Shown here: positions 28,701-44,013 of the stretch, piece by piece | Position numbering within the stretch: position 1 is the first letter of the stretch | Layout of the letters: each line of letters opens with the position of its first letter | Assembly: GCF_023856365.1 (NCBI RefSeq) | Contig: NW_026043019.1 | Span: 1 to 64,000, forward strand | DNA: 64,000 nucleotides | Origin: Brienomyrus brachyistius | Taxonomy: Eukaryota > Chordata > Actinopteri > Osteoglossiformes > Mormyridae | Direction of reading: 5' to 3' | Made by a program: the position numbers and the translations under genes | The notes under the pieces: model-generated | Seen by the model: only the letters and a program-made list of their open reading frames with translations | What the model was told of the DNA's origin: nothing | Database searches by the model: none

Positions 28701-29121
28701 ATGCTAACACGCTATGCTAATATGCTAATATGCTAATATGCTAATATGCTAATATGCTATGCTAATATGCTAATATGCTATGCTAATATGCTAATATGCT
28801 ATGCTAATATGCTAATATGCTAATATGCTAATATGCTATGCTAATATGCTAATATGCTAATATGCTATGCTAATATGTTAATATGCTAATATACTAATAT
28901 GCTAATATGCTAATATGCTAATATGCTATGCTAATATGCTAATATGCTAATACGCTAACACGCTATGCTAATATGGTAATATACTAATATACTAATATGC
29001 TATGCTAATATGCTATGCTAATATGCTATGCTAATATGCTATGTTAATATGCTAATATGCTAATATGCTAATATACTAATATACTATGCTAATATGCTAA
29101 TATGCTAATTTGCTAATATGC
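25743..29121 (+). repeat. Block A3 (3.38 kb)
   Basis: M1 lacks its ATAAT extension here and reads TATTCTAATATGC, a feature private to block 3. Then M3 (26219), AATGCGCTAACACG (about 26636), GCAAATATG near 26838, GTTAAGCTAAT (27203), AATGCG again (about 27273), AATGTGC modules, M2 (27781), CTAAATATGG (about 28291), GCAAATATG (about 28547). It ends with a TATGGTAATATAC variant in place of M4 (about 28975). It is the longest block and the only one holding both M3 and M2. Confidence 0.85.
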
Positions 29122-30257
29122 TATTCTAATATAATATGCTAATATGCTAATATGCTATGCTAATATGCTAATATGCTAATACGTTAACACGCTATGCTAA
29201 TATGCTAATATGCTAATATGCTAATATGTTATGCTAATATGCTATGCTAATATGCTAATATGCTAATATGCTAATATGCTATACTAATATGCTAATACGC
29301 TAACACGTTATACTATGCTAATATGCTAATATGCTAATATGCTAATATGCTATGTTAATATGCTAATATGCTAATATGCTAATATGCTAATATGCTATGC
29401 TAATATGCTAATATGCTAATACGCTAACACGCTGCTAATATGCTAATATGCTAATATGTTAATATGCTATGTTAATATGCTAATATGCTAATATGCTATG
29501 CTAATATGCTAATATGCTAATATGCTATGCTAATATGCTAATATGCTAATATGCTAACACGCTATGCTAATATGCTATGCTAATATGCTAATATGCTTAA
29601 ATGCTATGCTAATATGCTAACATGCTAATATGCTAACATACTAATATGCTAATATGCTAATTTGCTAATATGCTAATATGCTATGCTAATATGCTAATAT
29701 GCTAATATGCTAATATGCTAATATGCTAATATGCTATGCTAATATGCTAATATGCTAATATGCTAATATGCTAATATGCTATGCTATATGCTAATATGCT
29801 AATATGCTAATATGCTAATATGCTATGCTAATATGCTAATATGCTAATATGCTATGCTAATATGTTAATATGCTAATACGCTAACACGCTATGCTAATAT
29901 GCTAATATGCTAATATGCTAATATGCTAATATGTTATGCTAATATGCTATGCTAATATGCTAATATGCTAATATGCTAATATGCTATGCTAATATGCTAA
30001 TATGCTAATATGCTAATATGCTAATATGCTATGCTAATATGCTAATATGCTATATGCTAATATGCTATGCTAATATGCTAATATGCTAATATGCTAATAT
30101 GCTATGCTAATATGCTATGGTAATATGCTAATATGCTAATACGCTAACACGCTATGCTAATATGCTATGCTAATATGCTATGCTAATATGCTATGCTAAT
30201 ATGCTAATATGCTAATATACTATGCTAATATGCTAATATGCTAATTTGCTAATATGC
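29122..30257 (+). repeat. Block A4 (1.14 kb)
   Basis: This is the shortest block: M1, GTTAAC near 29183, GTTATAC, GCTGCT (about 29430), M3 (29595) with the private variant CTAACATACTAAT (about 29635), then M4 near 30118. It lacks the AATGTGC modules, M2 and GCAAATATG, so it looks like a block with its right two thirds deleted. B4 and C4 are the same. Confidence 0.84.
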
Positions 30258-32521
30258 TATTCTAATATAATATGCTAATATGCTAATATGCTATGCTAAT
30301 ATACTAATATGCTAATACGTTAACATGCTATGCTAATATGCTAATATGCTAATATGCTATACTAATATGCTAATATGCTAATACGCTGACACGTTATACT
30401 ATGCTAATTATGCTAATATGCTAATATGCTAATATGCTATGTTAATATACTAATATGCTAATATGCTAATATGCTATGCTAATATGCTAATATGCTAATA
30501 CGCTAACACGCTGCTAATATGCTGATATGCTAATATGCTAATATGCTATGCTAATATGCTAATATGCTAATATGCTATGCTAATATGCTAATATGCTAAT
30601 ATGCTAATATGCTAATATGCTAATATGCTAATATGCTAACACGCTTTGCTAATATGCTATGCTAATATGCTAATATGCTTAAATGCTATGCTAATATGCT
30701 AACATGCTAATATGCTAACATGCTAATATGCTAATATGTTAATTTGCTAATATGCTAATATGCTATGCTAATATGCTAATATGCTAATATGCTAATATGC
30801 TAATATGCTAATATGCTATGCTAATATGCTAATATGCTAATATGCTAATATGCTAATATGCTATGCTAATATGCTAATATGCTAATATGCTAATATGCTA
30901 TGCTAATATGCTAATATATTAATATGTTAATATGCTAATATGCTAATATGCTATGCTAATATGCTAATATGCTAATATGCTAATATGCTAATATGCTAAT
31001 ACGCTAATATGCTAACACGCTATGCTAATATGCTAATATGCTAATATGCTAATATGCTATGCTAATATGCTAATATGCTAATACGCTAACACGCTATGCT
31101 AATATGCTAATATGCTAATATGCTATGCTAATATGCTAATATGCTAATATGCTAATATGCTAATATGCTATGCTAATATGCTAATACGCTAATATGCTAA
31201 CATGCTATGCTAATATGCTAATATGCTAATATGCTATGCTAATATGCTAATATGCTAATACGCTAACACGCTATGCAAATATGCTAATATGCTAATATGC
31301 TATGCTAATATGCTAATATGCTAATATGCTAATATGCTAATATACTATGCTAATATGCTAATATGCTAATATGCTATGCTAATATGCTAATATGCTAATA
31401 TGCTAATATGCTAATATGCTATGCTAATACGCTAATATGCTAACACGTTATGCTAATATGCTAATATGCTAATATGCTATGCTAATATGCTAATATGCTA
31501 TGCTAATATGCTAATATGCTAATATGCTAATATGCTAACATGATATGCTAATATGCTAATATGCTAATATGCTAATATGCTAACACGCTATGCTAATATG
31601 CTAATATGCTAATATGCTAATATGTTAATTAGCTAATATGCTAATATGCTAATATGCTAATATGCTATGCTAATTTGCTAATATGTTAATATGCTAATGC
31701 GCTAATATGCTAACACGCTATGCTAATATGCTAATATGCTAATATGCTAATATGCTATGCTAATATGCTAATATGCTAATACGCTAATATGCTAACACGC
31801 TATGCTAATATGCTAATATGCTAATATGCTAATATGCTAATATGCTAATATGCTATGCTAATTTGCTAATATGCTAATGTGCTAATATGTTAATATGCTA
31901 ACACGCTATGCTAATATGCTAATATGCTAATACGCTAATATGCTAACACGCTATGCTAATATGCTAATATGCTAATATGCTAATATGCTAATATGCTATG
32001 CTAATTTGCTAATATGCTAATGTGCTAATGTGCTAATATGTTAATATGCTAACACGCTATACTAATATGCTAATATGCTAATATGCTAATATGCTATGCT
32101 AATATGTTAATATGTTAATATGCTAATATGCTAATATGCTATGCTAATATGCTAATATGCTAATATGCTAATATGCTATGCTAATATGCTATGTTAATAT
32201 GCTAATATGCTATGCTAATATGTTAATATGCTAATATGCTAATATGCTATGCTAATATGCTAATATGCTAATATGCTAATATGCTAATATGCTATGCTAA
32301 TATGCTAATATGCTAATATGCTAATATGCTATGCTAATATGCTAATATGCTAATATGCTAATATGCTATGCTAATATGCTATGGTAATATGCTAATATGC
32401 TAATACGCTAACACGCTATGCTAATATGCTATGCTAATATGCTATGCTAATATGCTATGCTAATATGCTAATATGCTAATATACTATGCTAATATGCTAA
32501 TATGCTAATTTGCTAATATGC
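30258..32521 (+). repeat. Block A5 (2.26 kb)
   Basis: After M1 comes CGTTAACATG and then GCTGACACG (30385), where blocks 1 to 4 have GCTAACACG. M3 (30677), GCAAATATG (about 31265), the palindromic TTAATTAGCTAAT (31624) and AATGCG (about 31698) follow, then two AATGTGC modules; M2 is absent. GCTGACACG is shared with block 6, so blocks 5 and 6 probably arose by duplication of one ancestor. Confidence 0.84.
31624..31640. repeat. Palindrome-creating variant in block A5
   Basis: The variant TTAATTAGCTAATATG contains the perfect 10-bp palindrome ATTAGCTAAT. The same slot reads AATAAGCTAAT in domain I and AAGCTAAT (shortened) in block 3. It is a tracer of block ancestry; a hairpin this short is unlikely to matter on its own. 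Confidence 0.8.
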
Positions 32522-34060
32522 TATTCTAATATAATATGCTAATATGCTAATATGCTATGCTAATATACTAATATGCTAATACGTTAACATGCTATGCTAA
32601 TATGCTAATATGCTAATATGCTATACTAATATGCTAATATGCTAATACGCTGACACGTTATACTATGCTAATATGCTAATATGCTAATATGCTAATATGC
32701 TATGTTAATATACTAATATGCTAATATGCTAATATGCTATGCTAATATGCTAATATGCTAATACGCTAACACGCTGCTAATATGCTAATATGCTAATATG
32801 CTAATATGCTATGCTAATATGCTAATATGCTAATATGCTAATATGCTATGCTAATATGCTAATATGCTAATATGCTAATATGCTAATATGCTAATATGCT
32901 AATATGCTAATATGCTAAACACGCTTTGCTAATATGCTATGCTAATATGCTAATATGCTTAAATGCTATGCTAATATGCTAACATGCTAATATGCTAACA
33001 TGCTAATATGCTAATATGTTAATTTGCTAATATGCTAATATGCTATGCTAATATGCTAATATGCTAATATGCTAATATGCTAATATGCTAATATGCTATG
33101 CTAATATGCTAATATGCTAATATGCTAATATGCTAATATGCTATGCTAATATGCTAATATGCTAATATGCTAATATGCTATGCTAATATGCTAATATATT
33201 AATATGTTAATATGCTAATATGCTAATATGCTATGCTAATATGCTAATATGCTAATATGGTAATACGCTAACACGCTATGCTAATATGCTAATATGCTAA
33301 TATGCTAATATGCTATGCTAATATGCTAATATGCTAATATGCTAATATGCTAATATGCTATGCTAATATGCTAATATGCTAACACGCTATGCTAATATGC
33401 TAATATGCTAATATGCTAATATGCTAATACGCTAATATGCTAACACGCTATGCTAATATGCTAATATGCTAATATGCTAATATGCTATGCTAATATGCTA
33501 ATATGCTAATACGCTAACACGCTATGCTAATATGCTATGTTAATATGCTAATATGCTAATATACTATGCTAATATGCTAATATGCTAATATGCTAATATG
33601 CTATGCTAATATGCTAATATGCTAATATGCTATGCTAATATGCTAATATGCTAATACGCTAACACGCTATGCTAATATGCTAATATGCTAATATGCTAAT
33701 ATGCTAATATGCTATGCTAATATGCTATGCTAATATGCTAATATGCTAATATGCTAATATGCTATGCTAATGTGCTAATATGCTAATATGCTATGCTAAT
33801 ATGCTAATATGCTAATATACTATGCTAATATGCTAATATGCTAATATGCTAATATGCTAATATGCTATGCTAATATGCTAATATGCTAATATGCTAATAT
33901 GCTATGCTAATATGCTATGGTAATATGCTAATATGCTAATACGCTAACACGCTATGCTAATATGCTATGCTAATATGCTATGTTAATATGCTAATATGCT
34001 AATATACTATGCTAATATGCTAATATGCTAATTTGCTAATATGCTAATTTGCTAATATGC
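32522..34060 (+). repeat. Block A6 (1.54 kb)
   Basis: The left part nearly repeats block A5: M1, CGTTAACATG, GCTGACACG (32649), M3 (32957), TATATTAATATG. At GGTAATACG (about 33260) the sequence changes to the type seen at 19,440-20,240 and runs to M4 (about 33918) and the next M1. One unit near 32,911 reads CTAAACACG. The block ends with two AATTTGC units just before M1 of copy B. Confidence 0.82.
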
Positions 34061-36840
34061 TATTCTAATATAATATGCTAATATGCTAATATGCTATGCT
34101 AATATGCTAATATGCTAATACGTTAACACGCTATGCTAATATGCTAATATGCTAATATGCTAATATGTTATGCTAATATGCTATGCTAATATGCTAATAT
34201 GCTAATATACTAATATGCTATACTAATATGCTAATATGCTAATACGCTAACACGTTATACTATGCTAATATGCTAATATGCTAATATGCTAATATGCTAT
34301 GTTAATATGCTAATATGCTAATATGCTAATATGCTATGCTAATATGCTAATATGCTAATACGCTAACACGCTGCTAATATGCTAATATGCTAATATGCTA
34401 ATATGCTATGTTAATATGCTAATATGCTAATATGCTATGCTAATATGCTAATATGCTAATATGCTAATATGCTATGCTAATATGCTAATATGCTAATATG
34501 CTATGCTAATATGCTAATATGCTAATATGCTATGCTAATATGCAAATATGCTAATATGCTAATATGCTATGCTAATATGCTAATATGCTAATACGCTAAT
34601 ATGCTAACACGCTATGCTAATATGCTAATATGCTAATATGCTATGCTAATTTGCTAATATGCTAATGTGCTAATATGTTAATATGCTAACACGCTATGCT
34701 AATATGCTAATATGCTAATACGCTAATATGCTAACACGCTATGCTAATATGCTAATATGCTAATATGCTAATATGCTAATATGCTATGCTAATTTGCTAA
34801 TATGCTAATGTGCTAATATGCTAATGTGCTAATATGTTAATATGCTAACACTTTATGCTAATATGCTAATATGCTAATATGCTAATATGCTATGCTAATA
34901 TGCTATGTTAATATGCTAATATGCTAATATGCTATGCTAATATGCTAATATGCTAATATGCTAAATATGCTAATATGCTATGCTAATTTGCTAATATGCT
35001 AATGTGCTAATATGTTAATATGCTAACACGCTATGCTAATATGCTAATATGCTAATATGCTATGCTAATATGCTAATATGTTAATATGCTAATATGCTAA
35101 TATGCTAAGCTAATATGCTAATATGCTAATATGCTAATATGCTATGCTAATATGCTAATATGTTAATATGCTAATATGCTATGCTAATATATTAATATGC
35201 TAATATGTTAATATGTTAATATGTTAATTCTCTAATATGCTAATATGCTAATATGCTAATATGCTAACATGCTATGCTAATATGCTAATATGCTAATATG
35301 CTAATATGCTAATATGCTATGCTAATATACTAATATATTAATATGCTAATATGCTATGCTAATATGCTAATATGCTAATACGCTAACATGCTATGCTAAT
35401 ATGCTAATATGCTAATATGCTAATATGCTAATATGCTAATATGCTATGCTAATATGCTAATATGCTAATATGCTAATACGCTAACACGCTATGCTAATAT
35501 GCTAATATGCTATGCTAATATGCTAATATGCTAATATGCTATGCTAATATGTTAATACGCTAACACGCTATGCTAATATGCTAATATGCTAATATGCTAT
35601 GCTAATATGCTAATATGCTATGCTAATATGCTAATATGCTAATATGCTAATATGCTATGCTAATATGCTAATATGCTATAGCTAATATGCTAATATGCTA
35701 ATATGCTAATAGCTTGTTAATATGCTAAATATGGTAATATGCTAATATGCTATGCTAATATGCTAATATGCTAATACGCTAACACGCTATGCTAATATGC
35801 TAATATGCTAATAGCTATGCTAATATGCTAATATGCTAATATGCTATGCTAATATACTAATATGCTAATATGCTAATATGCTAATATGCTAATATGCTAA
35901 TATGCTAATATGCTATATGCTAATATGCTAATATGCTAATATGCTAATATGCTAATATTATGCTAAATATGCTAATACGCTAACACGCTATGCTAATATG
36001 CTAATATGCTAATATGCTAATATGCTATGCTAATATGCTAATATGCTAATATGCTAATATGCTAATATGCTATGCTATATGCTAATATGCTAACACGCTA
36101 TGCTAATATGCTAATATGCTAATATGCTAATATGCTAATACGCTAATATGCTAACACGCTATGCTAATATGCTAATATGCTAATATGCTAATATGCTATG
36201 CTAATATGCTAATATGCTAATACGCTAACACGCTATGCTAATATGCTATGCTAATATACTAATATACTATGCTAATATGCTAATATGCTATGCTAATATG
36301 CTAATATGCTAATACGCTAACACGCTATGCTAAAATGCTATGCTAATATGCTAATATGCTAATATACTATGCTAATATGCTAATATGCTAATATGCTAAT
36401 ATGCTATGCTAATATGCTAATAATGCTAATATGCTATGCTAATATGCTAATATGCTAATACGCTAACACGCTATGCTAATATGCTAATATGCTAATATGC
36501 TAATATGCTAATATGCTATGCTAATATGCTATGCTAATATGCTAATATGCTAATATGCTAATATGCTATGCTAATATGCTAATATGCTATGCTAATATGC
36601 TAATATGCTAATATGCTATGCTAATATGCTAATATGCTAATATGCTAATATGCTAATATGCTATGCTAATATGCTAATATGCTAATATGCTAATATACTA
36701 TGCTAATATGCTATGGTAATATGCTAATATGCTAATACGCTAACACGCTATGCTAATATGCTATACTAATATGCTATGCTAATATGCTAATATGCTAATA
36801 TACTATGCTAATATGCTAATATGCTAATTTGCTAATATGC
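34061..36840 (+). repeat. Block B1 (2.78 kb)
   Basis: Block-1 hallmarks are all present: GCTGCT (single, about 34371), GCAAATATG (about 34542), AACACTTTATG (about 34847), GCTAAGCTAAT (about 35106), M2 (35224), CTAAATATGG (about 35725) and AAAA (36332-36335). A CTAAATATGC near 34972 and the cluster of odd units from 35.66 kb are private to this copy. Confidence 0.84.
35660..36430. other. Second indel-rich patch
   Basis: Odd units cluster here: GCTATAGCTAAT (about 35676), AATAGCTTGTTAAT (about 35709), AATAGCTATG (about 35811), GCTATATGC (about 35931), AATATTATGCTAAATATG (about 35956), GCTATATGC (about 36074), AATAATGC (about 36418). The same interval in copies A (21.94-22.70 kb), C and D is clean, so these are private changes or consensus errors. 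Confidence 0.75.
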
Positions 36841-39468
36841 TATTCTAATATAATATGCTAATATGCTAATATGCTATGCTAATATGCTAATATGCTAATA
36901 CGTTAACACGCTATGCTAATATGCTAATATGCTAATATGTTATGCTAATATGCTATGCTAATATGCTAATATGCTAATATGCTAATATGCTATACTAATA
37001 TGCTAATATGTTAATACGCTAACACGTTATACTATGCTAATATGCTAATATGCTAATATGCTAATATGCTATGTTAATATGCTAATATGCTAATATGCTA
37101 ATATGCTATGCTAATATGCTAATATGCTAATACGCTAACACGCTGCTAATATGCTAATATGCTATGCTAATATGCTAATATGCTAATATGCTATGCTAAT
37201 ATGCTAATATGCTAATATGCTAATATGCTATGCTAATATGCTAATATGCTAATATGCTATGCTAATATGCTAATATGCTAATATGCTATGCTAATATGCA
37301 AATATGCTAATATGCTAATATGCTATGCTAATATGCTAATATGCTAATACGCTAATATGCTAACACGCTATGCTAATATGCTAATATGCTAATATGTTAA
37401 TATGCTAATATGCTATGCTAATTTGCTAATATGCTAATGTGCTAATATGTTAATATGCTAACACGCTATGCTAATATGCTAATATGCTAATACGCTAATA
37501 TGCTAACACGCTATGCTAATATGCTAATATGCTAATATGCTAATATGCTAATATGCTATGCTAATTTGCTAATATGCTAATGTGCTAATATGTTAATATG
37601 CTAACACGCTATGCTAATATGCTAATATGCTAATATGCTAATATGCTATGCTAATATGCTAATATGTTAATATGCTAATATGCTAATATGCTATGCTAAT
37701 ATGCTAATATGCTAATATGTTAATATGCTAATATGCTATGCTAATTTACTAATATGCTAATGTGCTAATATGTTAATATGCTAACACGCTATGCTAATAT
37801 GCTAATATGCTAATATGCTAATATGCTATGCTAATATGCTAATATGTTAATATGCTAATATGCTAATATGCTATGCTAATATGCTAATATGCTAATATTG
37901 CTAATATGCTATGCTAATATGCTAATATGTTAATATGCTAATATGCTATGCTAATATGTTAATATGCTAATATGTTAATATGCTAATATGTTAATTCTCT
38001 AATATGCTAATATGCTAATATGCTAATATGCTAACATGCTATGCTAATATGCTAATATGCTAATATGCTAATATGCTATGCTAATATGCTAATATACTAA
38101 TATGCTAATATGCTATGCTAATATGCTAATATGCTAATACGCTAACACGCTATGCTAATATGCTAATATGCTAATATGCTAATATGCTATGCTAATATGC
38201 TAATATGCTAATATGCTAATACGCTAACACGCTATGCTAATATGCTAATATGCTATGCTAATATGCTAATATGCTAATATGCTATGCTAATATGTTAATA
38301 CGCTAACACGCTATGCTAATATGCTAATATGCTAATATGCTATGCTAATATGCTAATATGCTATGCTAATATGCTAATATGCTAATATGCTAATATGCTA
38401 TGCTAATATGCTAATATGCTATGCTAATATGCTAATATGCTAATATGCTAATATGCTATGTTAATATGCTAAATATGGTAATATACTAATATGCTATGCT
38501 AATATGCTAATATGCTAATACGCTAACACGCTATGCTAATATGCTAATATGCTAATATGCTATGCTAATATGCTAATATGCTAATATGCTATGCTAATAT
38601 ACTAATATGCTAATATGCTAATATGCTATGCTAATATGCTAATATGCTAATATGCTAATATGCTATGCTAATATGCTAATATGCTAATACGCTAACACGC
38701 TATGCTAATATGCTAATATGCTAATATGCTAATATGCTATGCTAATATGCTAATATGCTAATATGCTAATATGCTAATATGCTATGCTAATATGCTAATA
38801 TGCTAACACGCTATGCTAATATGCTAATATGCTAATATGCTAATATGCTAATATGCTAATACGCTAATATGCTAACACGCTATGCTAATATGCTAATATG
38901 CTAATATGCTAATATGCTGTGCTAATATGCTAATATGCTAATACGCTAACACGCTATGCTAATATGCTATGCTAATATGCTAATATGCTAATATACTATG
39001 CTAATATGCTAATATGCTAATATGCTATGCTAATATGCTAATATGCTAATATGCTATGCTAATATGCTAATATGCTAATACGCTAACACGCTATGCTAAT
39101 ATGCTAATATGCTAATATGCTAATATGCTAATATGCTATGCTAATATACTATGCTAATATGCTAATATGCTAATATGCTAATATGCTATGCTAATATGCT
39201 AATATGCTAATATGCTATGCTAATATGCTAATATGCTAATATGCTATGCTAATATGCTAATATGCTAATATGCTAATATGCTATGCTAATATGCTAATAT
39301 GCTAATATGCTAATATGCTATGCTAATATGCTATGGTAATATGCTAATATGCTAATACGCTAACACGCTATGCTAATATGCTATGCTAATATGCTATGCT
39401 AATATGCTAATATGCTAATATGCTAATATGCTAATATACTATGCTAATATGCTAATATGCTAATTTGC
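36841..39468 (+). repeat. Block B2 (2.63 kb)
   Basis: Length is within 1 bp of A2. Markers: GTTAAC (about 36902), GCAAATATG (about 37298), AATTTACTAAT (about 37743), M2 (37991), CTAAATATGG (about 38469), GCTGTGCTAAT (about 38916). One private AATATTGC lies near 37898. Confidence 0.86.
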
Positions 39469-42400
39469 TATTCTAATATGCTAATATGCTAATATGCTAT
39501 GCTAATATGCTAATATGCTAATACGTTAACAAGCTATGCTAATATGCTAATATGCTAATATGCTAATATGTTATGCTAATATGCTATGCTAATATGCTAA
39601 TATGCTAATATGCTATACTAATATGCTAATATGCTAATACGCTAACACGTTATACTATGCTAATATGCTAATATGCTAATATGCTAATATGCTATGTTAA
39701 TATGCTAATATGCTAATATGCTAATATGCTATGCTAATATGCTAATATGCTAATACGCTAACACGCTGCTAATATGCTAATATGCTAATATGCTAATATG
39801 CTATGCTAATATGCTAATATACTAATATGCTATGCTAATATGCTAATATGCTAATATGCTAATATGCTAATATGCTATGCTAATATGCTAATATGCTAAT
39901 ATGCTAACACGCTATGCTAATATGCTATGCTAATATGCTAATATGCTTAAATGCTATGCTAATATGCTAACATGCTAATATGCTAACATGCTAATATGCT
40001 AATATGCTAATTTGCTAATATGCTAATATGCTATGCTAATATGCTAATATGCTAATATGCTAATATGCTAATATGCTAATATGCTATGCTAATATGCTAA
40101 TATGCTAATATGCTAATATGCTAATATGCTAATATGCTATGCTAATATGCTAATATGCTAATATGCTAATATGCTATGCTAATATGCTAATATATTAATA
40201 TGCTAATATGCTAATATGCTAATATGCTATGCTAATATGCTATGCTAATACGCTAATATGCTAATATACTAATATGCTAATATGCTAATACGCTAATATG
40301 CTAACACGCTATGCTAATATGCTAATATGCTAATATGCTAATATGCTATGCTAATATGCTAATATGCTAATGCGCTAACACGCTATGCTAATATGCTAAT
40401 ATGCTAATATGCTAATATGCTATGCTAATATGCTAATATGCTAATATGCTAATATGCTAATATGCTATGCTAATATGCTAATACGCTAATATGCTAACAT
40501 GCTATGCTAATATGCTAATATGCTAATATGCTATGCTAATATGCTAATATGCTAATACGCTAACACGCTATGCAAATATGCTAATATGCTAATATGCTAT
40601 GCTAATATGCTAATATGTTAATATGCTAATATGTTAATATGCTAATATACTATGCTAATATGCTAATATGCTAATATGCTATGCTAATATGCTAATATGC
40701 TAATATGCTAATATGCTAATATGCTATGCTAATACGCTAATATGCTAACACGTTATGCTAATATGCTAATATGCTAATATGCTATGCTAATATGCTAATA
40801 TGCTATGCTAATATGCTAATATGCTAATATGCTAATATGCTAACACGATATGCTAATATGCTAATATGCTAATATGCTAATATGCTAACACGCTATGCTA
40901 ATATGCTAATATGCTAATATGCTAATATGTTAAGCTAATATGCTAATATGCTAATATGCTAATATGCTATGCTAATTTGCTAATATGTTAATATGCTAAT
41001 GCGCTAATATGCTAACACGCTATGCTAATATGCTAATATGCTAATATGCTAATATGCTAATACGCTAATATGCTAACACGCTATGCTAATATGCTAATAT
41101 GCTAATATGCTAATATGCTAATATGCTATGCTAATTTGCTAATATGCTAATGTGCTAATATGTTAATATGCTAACACGCTATGCTAATATGCTAATATGC
41201 TAATACGCTAATATGCTAACACGCTATGCTAATATGCTAATATGCTAATATGCTAATATGCTATGCTAATTTGCTAATATGCTAATGTGCTAATATGTTA
41301 ATATGCTAACACGCTATGCTAATATGCTAATATGCTAATATGCTATGCTAATATGCTAATATGTTAATATGCTAATATGCTAATATGCTATGCTAATATG
41401 CTAATATGCTAATATACTAATATGCTATGCTAATATGCTAATATGTTAATATGCTAATATGCTATGCTAATATATTAATATGCTAATATGCTAATATGCT
41501 AATATGTTAATTCTCTAATATGCTAATATGCTAATATGCTAATATGCTAACATGCTATGCTAATATGCTAATATGCTAATATGCTAATATGCTAATATGC
41601 TAATATGCTATGCTAATATGCTAATATACTAATATGCTAATATGCTATGCTAATTATGCTAATATGCTAATACGCTAACACGCTATGCTAATATGCTAAT
41701 ATGCTAATATGCTAATATGCTAATATGCTATGCTAATATGCTAATATGCTAATATGCTAATACGCTAACACGCTATGCTAATATGCTAATATGCTATGCT
41801 AATATGCTAATATGCTAATATGCTATGCTAATATGTTAATACGCTAACACGCTATGCTAATATGCTAATATGCTAATATGCTAATATGCTAATATACTAA
41901 TATGCTATGCTAATATGCTAATATGCTATATGCTATGCTAATATGCTAATATGCTAATATGCTATGCTAATATGCTAATATGCTAATATGCTAATATGCT
42001 AATATGCTAATATGCTATGTTAATATGCTAAATATGGTAATATGCTAATATGCTATGCTAATATGCTAATATGCTAATACGCTAACACGCTATGCTAATA
42101 TGCTAATATGCTAATATGCTATGCTAATATGCTAATATGCTAATATGCTATGCTAATATACTAATATGCTAATATGCTAATATGCTAATATGCTATGCTA
42201 ATATGCTAATATGCTAATATGCTAATATGCTATGCTAATATGCTAATATGCTAATACGCTAACACGCTATGCTAATATGCTAATATGCTAATATGCTAAA
42301 TGCTATGCTAATATGCTAATATGCTAATATGCTAATATGCTAATATGCTAATATGCTATGCTAATATGCTAATATGCTAACACGCTATGCTAATATGCTA

Positions 42401-42902
42401 ATATGCTAATATGCTAATATGCTAATACGCTAATATGCTAACACGCTATGCTAATATGCTAATATGCTAATATGCTAATATGCTAATATGCTATGCTAAT
42501 ATGCTAATATGCTTGCTAATATGCTAATATGCTATGCTAATATGCTAATATGCTAATATGCTAATAATATGCTAATATGCTATGCTAATATGCTAATATG
42601 CTAATATGCTAATATGCTATGCTAATATGCTAATATGCTAATATGCTATGCTAATATGTTAATATGCTAATATACTAATATGCTAATATGCTAATATGCT
42701 AATATGCTATGCTAATATGCTAATATGCTAATACGCTAACACGCTATGCTAATATGGTAATATACTAATATACTAATATGCTATGCTAATATGCTATGCT
42801 AATATGCTATGCTAATATGCTATGTTAATATGCTAATATGCTAATATGCTAATATACTAATATACTATGCTAATATGCTAATATGCTAATTTGCTAATAT
42901 GC
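39469..42902 (+). repeat. Block B3 (3.43 kb)
   Basis: The short form of M1 (TATTCTAATATGC) is preceded directly by AATTTGC, with one 8-mer fewer than in A3 and C3. GTTAACAAGC near 39527 replaces GTTAACACGC. M3 (39945), AATGCGCTAACACG (about 40372), GTTAAGCTAAT (about 40930), M2 (41507), CTAAATATGG (about 42030) and a TATGGTAATATAC end (about 42749) all match block 3. Odd units lie near 41651 and from 42.3 kb. Confidence 0.84.
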
Positions 42903-43550
42903 TATTCTAATATAATATGCTAATATGCTAATATGCTATGCTAATATGCTAATATGCTAATACGTTAACACGCTATGCTAATATGCTAATATGCTAATAT
43001 GCTAATATGTTATGCTAATATGCTATGCTAATATGCTAATATGCTAATATGCTAATATGCTATACTAATATGCTAATACGCTAACACGTTATACTATGCT
43101 AATATGCTAATATGCTAATATGCTAATATGCTATGTTAATATGCTAATATGCTAATATGCTAATATGCTATGCTAATATGCTAATATGCTAATACGCTAA
43201 CACGCTGCTAATATGCTAATATGCTAATATGTTAATATGCTATGTTAATATGCTAATATGCTAATATGCTAATGCTAATATGCTAATATGCTAATATGCT
43301 ATGCTAATATGCTAATATGCTAATATGCTAACACGCTATGCTAATATGCTATGCTAATATGCTAATATGCTTAAATGCTATGCTAATATGCTAACATGCT
43401 AATATGCTAACATACTAATATGCTAATATGCTAATTTGCTAATATGCTAATATGCTATGCTAATATGCTAATATGCTAATATGCTAATATGCTAATAGCT
43501 AATATGCTATGCTAATATGCTAATATGCTAATATGCTAATATGCTAAGAT
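42280..43550. other. Third indel-rich patch
   Basis: Private odd units: CTAAATGCTATG (about 42298), GCTTGCTAAT (about 42511), CTAATAATATG (about 42561), AATGCTAATATG (about 43270), AATAGCTAATATG (about 43495), CTAAGATATG (about 43544). They span the end of block B3 and most of B4 and are not seen at the matching places in copies A and C. Confidence 0.7.
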
Positions 43551-44013
43551 ATGCTAATATGCTAATATGCTAATATGCTAATATGCTATGCTAATATGCT
43601 AATATGCTAATATGCTATGCTAATATGTTAATATGCTAATACGCTAACACGCTATGCTAATATGCTAATATGCTAATATGCTAATATGCTAATATGCTAT
43701 GCTAATATGCTATGCTAATATGCTAATATGCTAATATGCTATGCTAATATGCTAATATGCTAATATGCTAATATGCTAATATGCTATGCTAATATGTTAA
43801 TATGCTAATATGCTAATATGCTATGCTAATATGCTAATATGCTAATATGCTAATATGCTATGCTAATATGCTATGGTAATATGCTAATATGCTAATACGC
43901 TAACACGCTATGCTAATATGCTATGCTAATATGCTATGCTAATATGCTATGCTAATATGCTAATATGCTAATATACTATGCTAATATGCTAATATGCTAA
44001 TTTGCTAATATGC
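42903..44013 (+). repeat. Block B4 (1.11 kb)
   Basis: M1, GTTAAC (about 42963), GCTGCT (about 43203), M3 (43369) and the private block-4 variant CTAACATACTAAT (about 43409), then M4 (about 43870). It is about 25-35 bp shorter than A4 and C4, partly through the private deletions in the indel-rich patch. Confidence 0.82.

Larger units (their letters stand above)
20241..34060 (+). repeat. HOR copy A (13.82 kb, complete)
   Basis: All six blocks are present in order. It is about 100 bp longer than copy C, most of which is an 80-bp tandem duplication in its first block. The sequence is largely clean, with scattered odd units near 28,600, 29,783, 30,050, 30,406 and 32,911. Confidence 0.87.
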
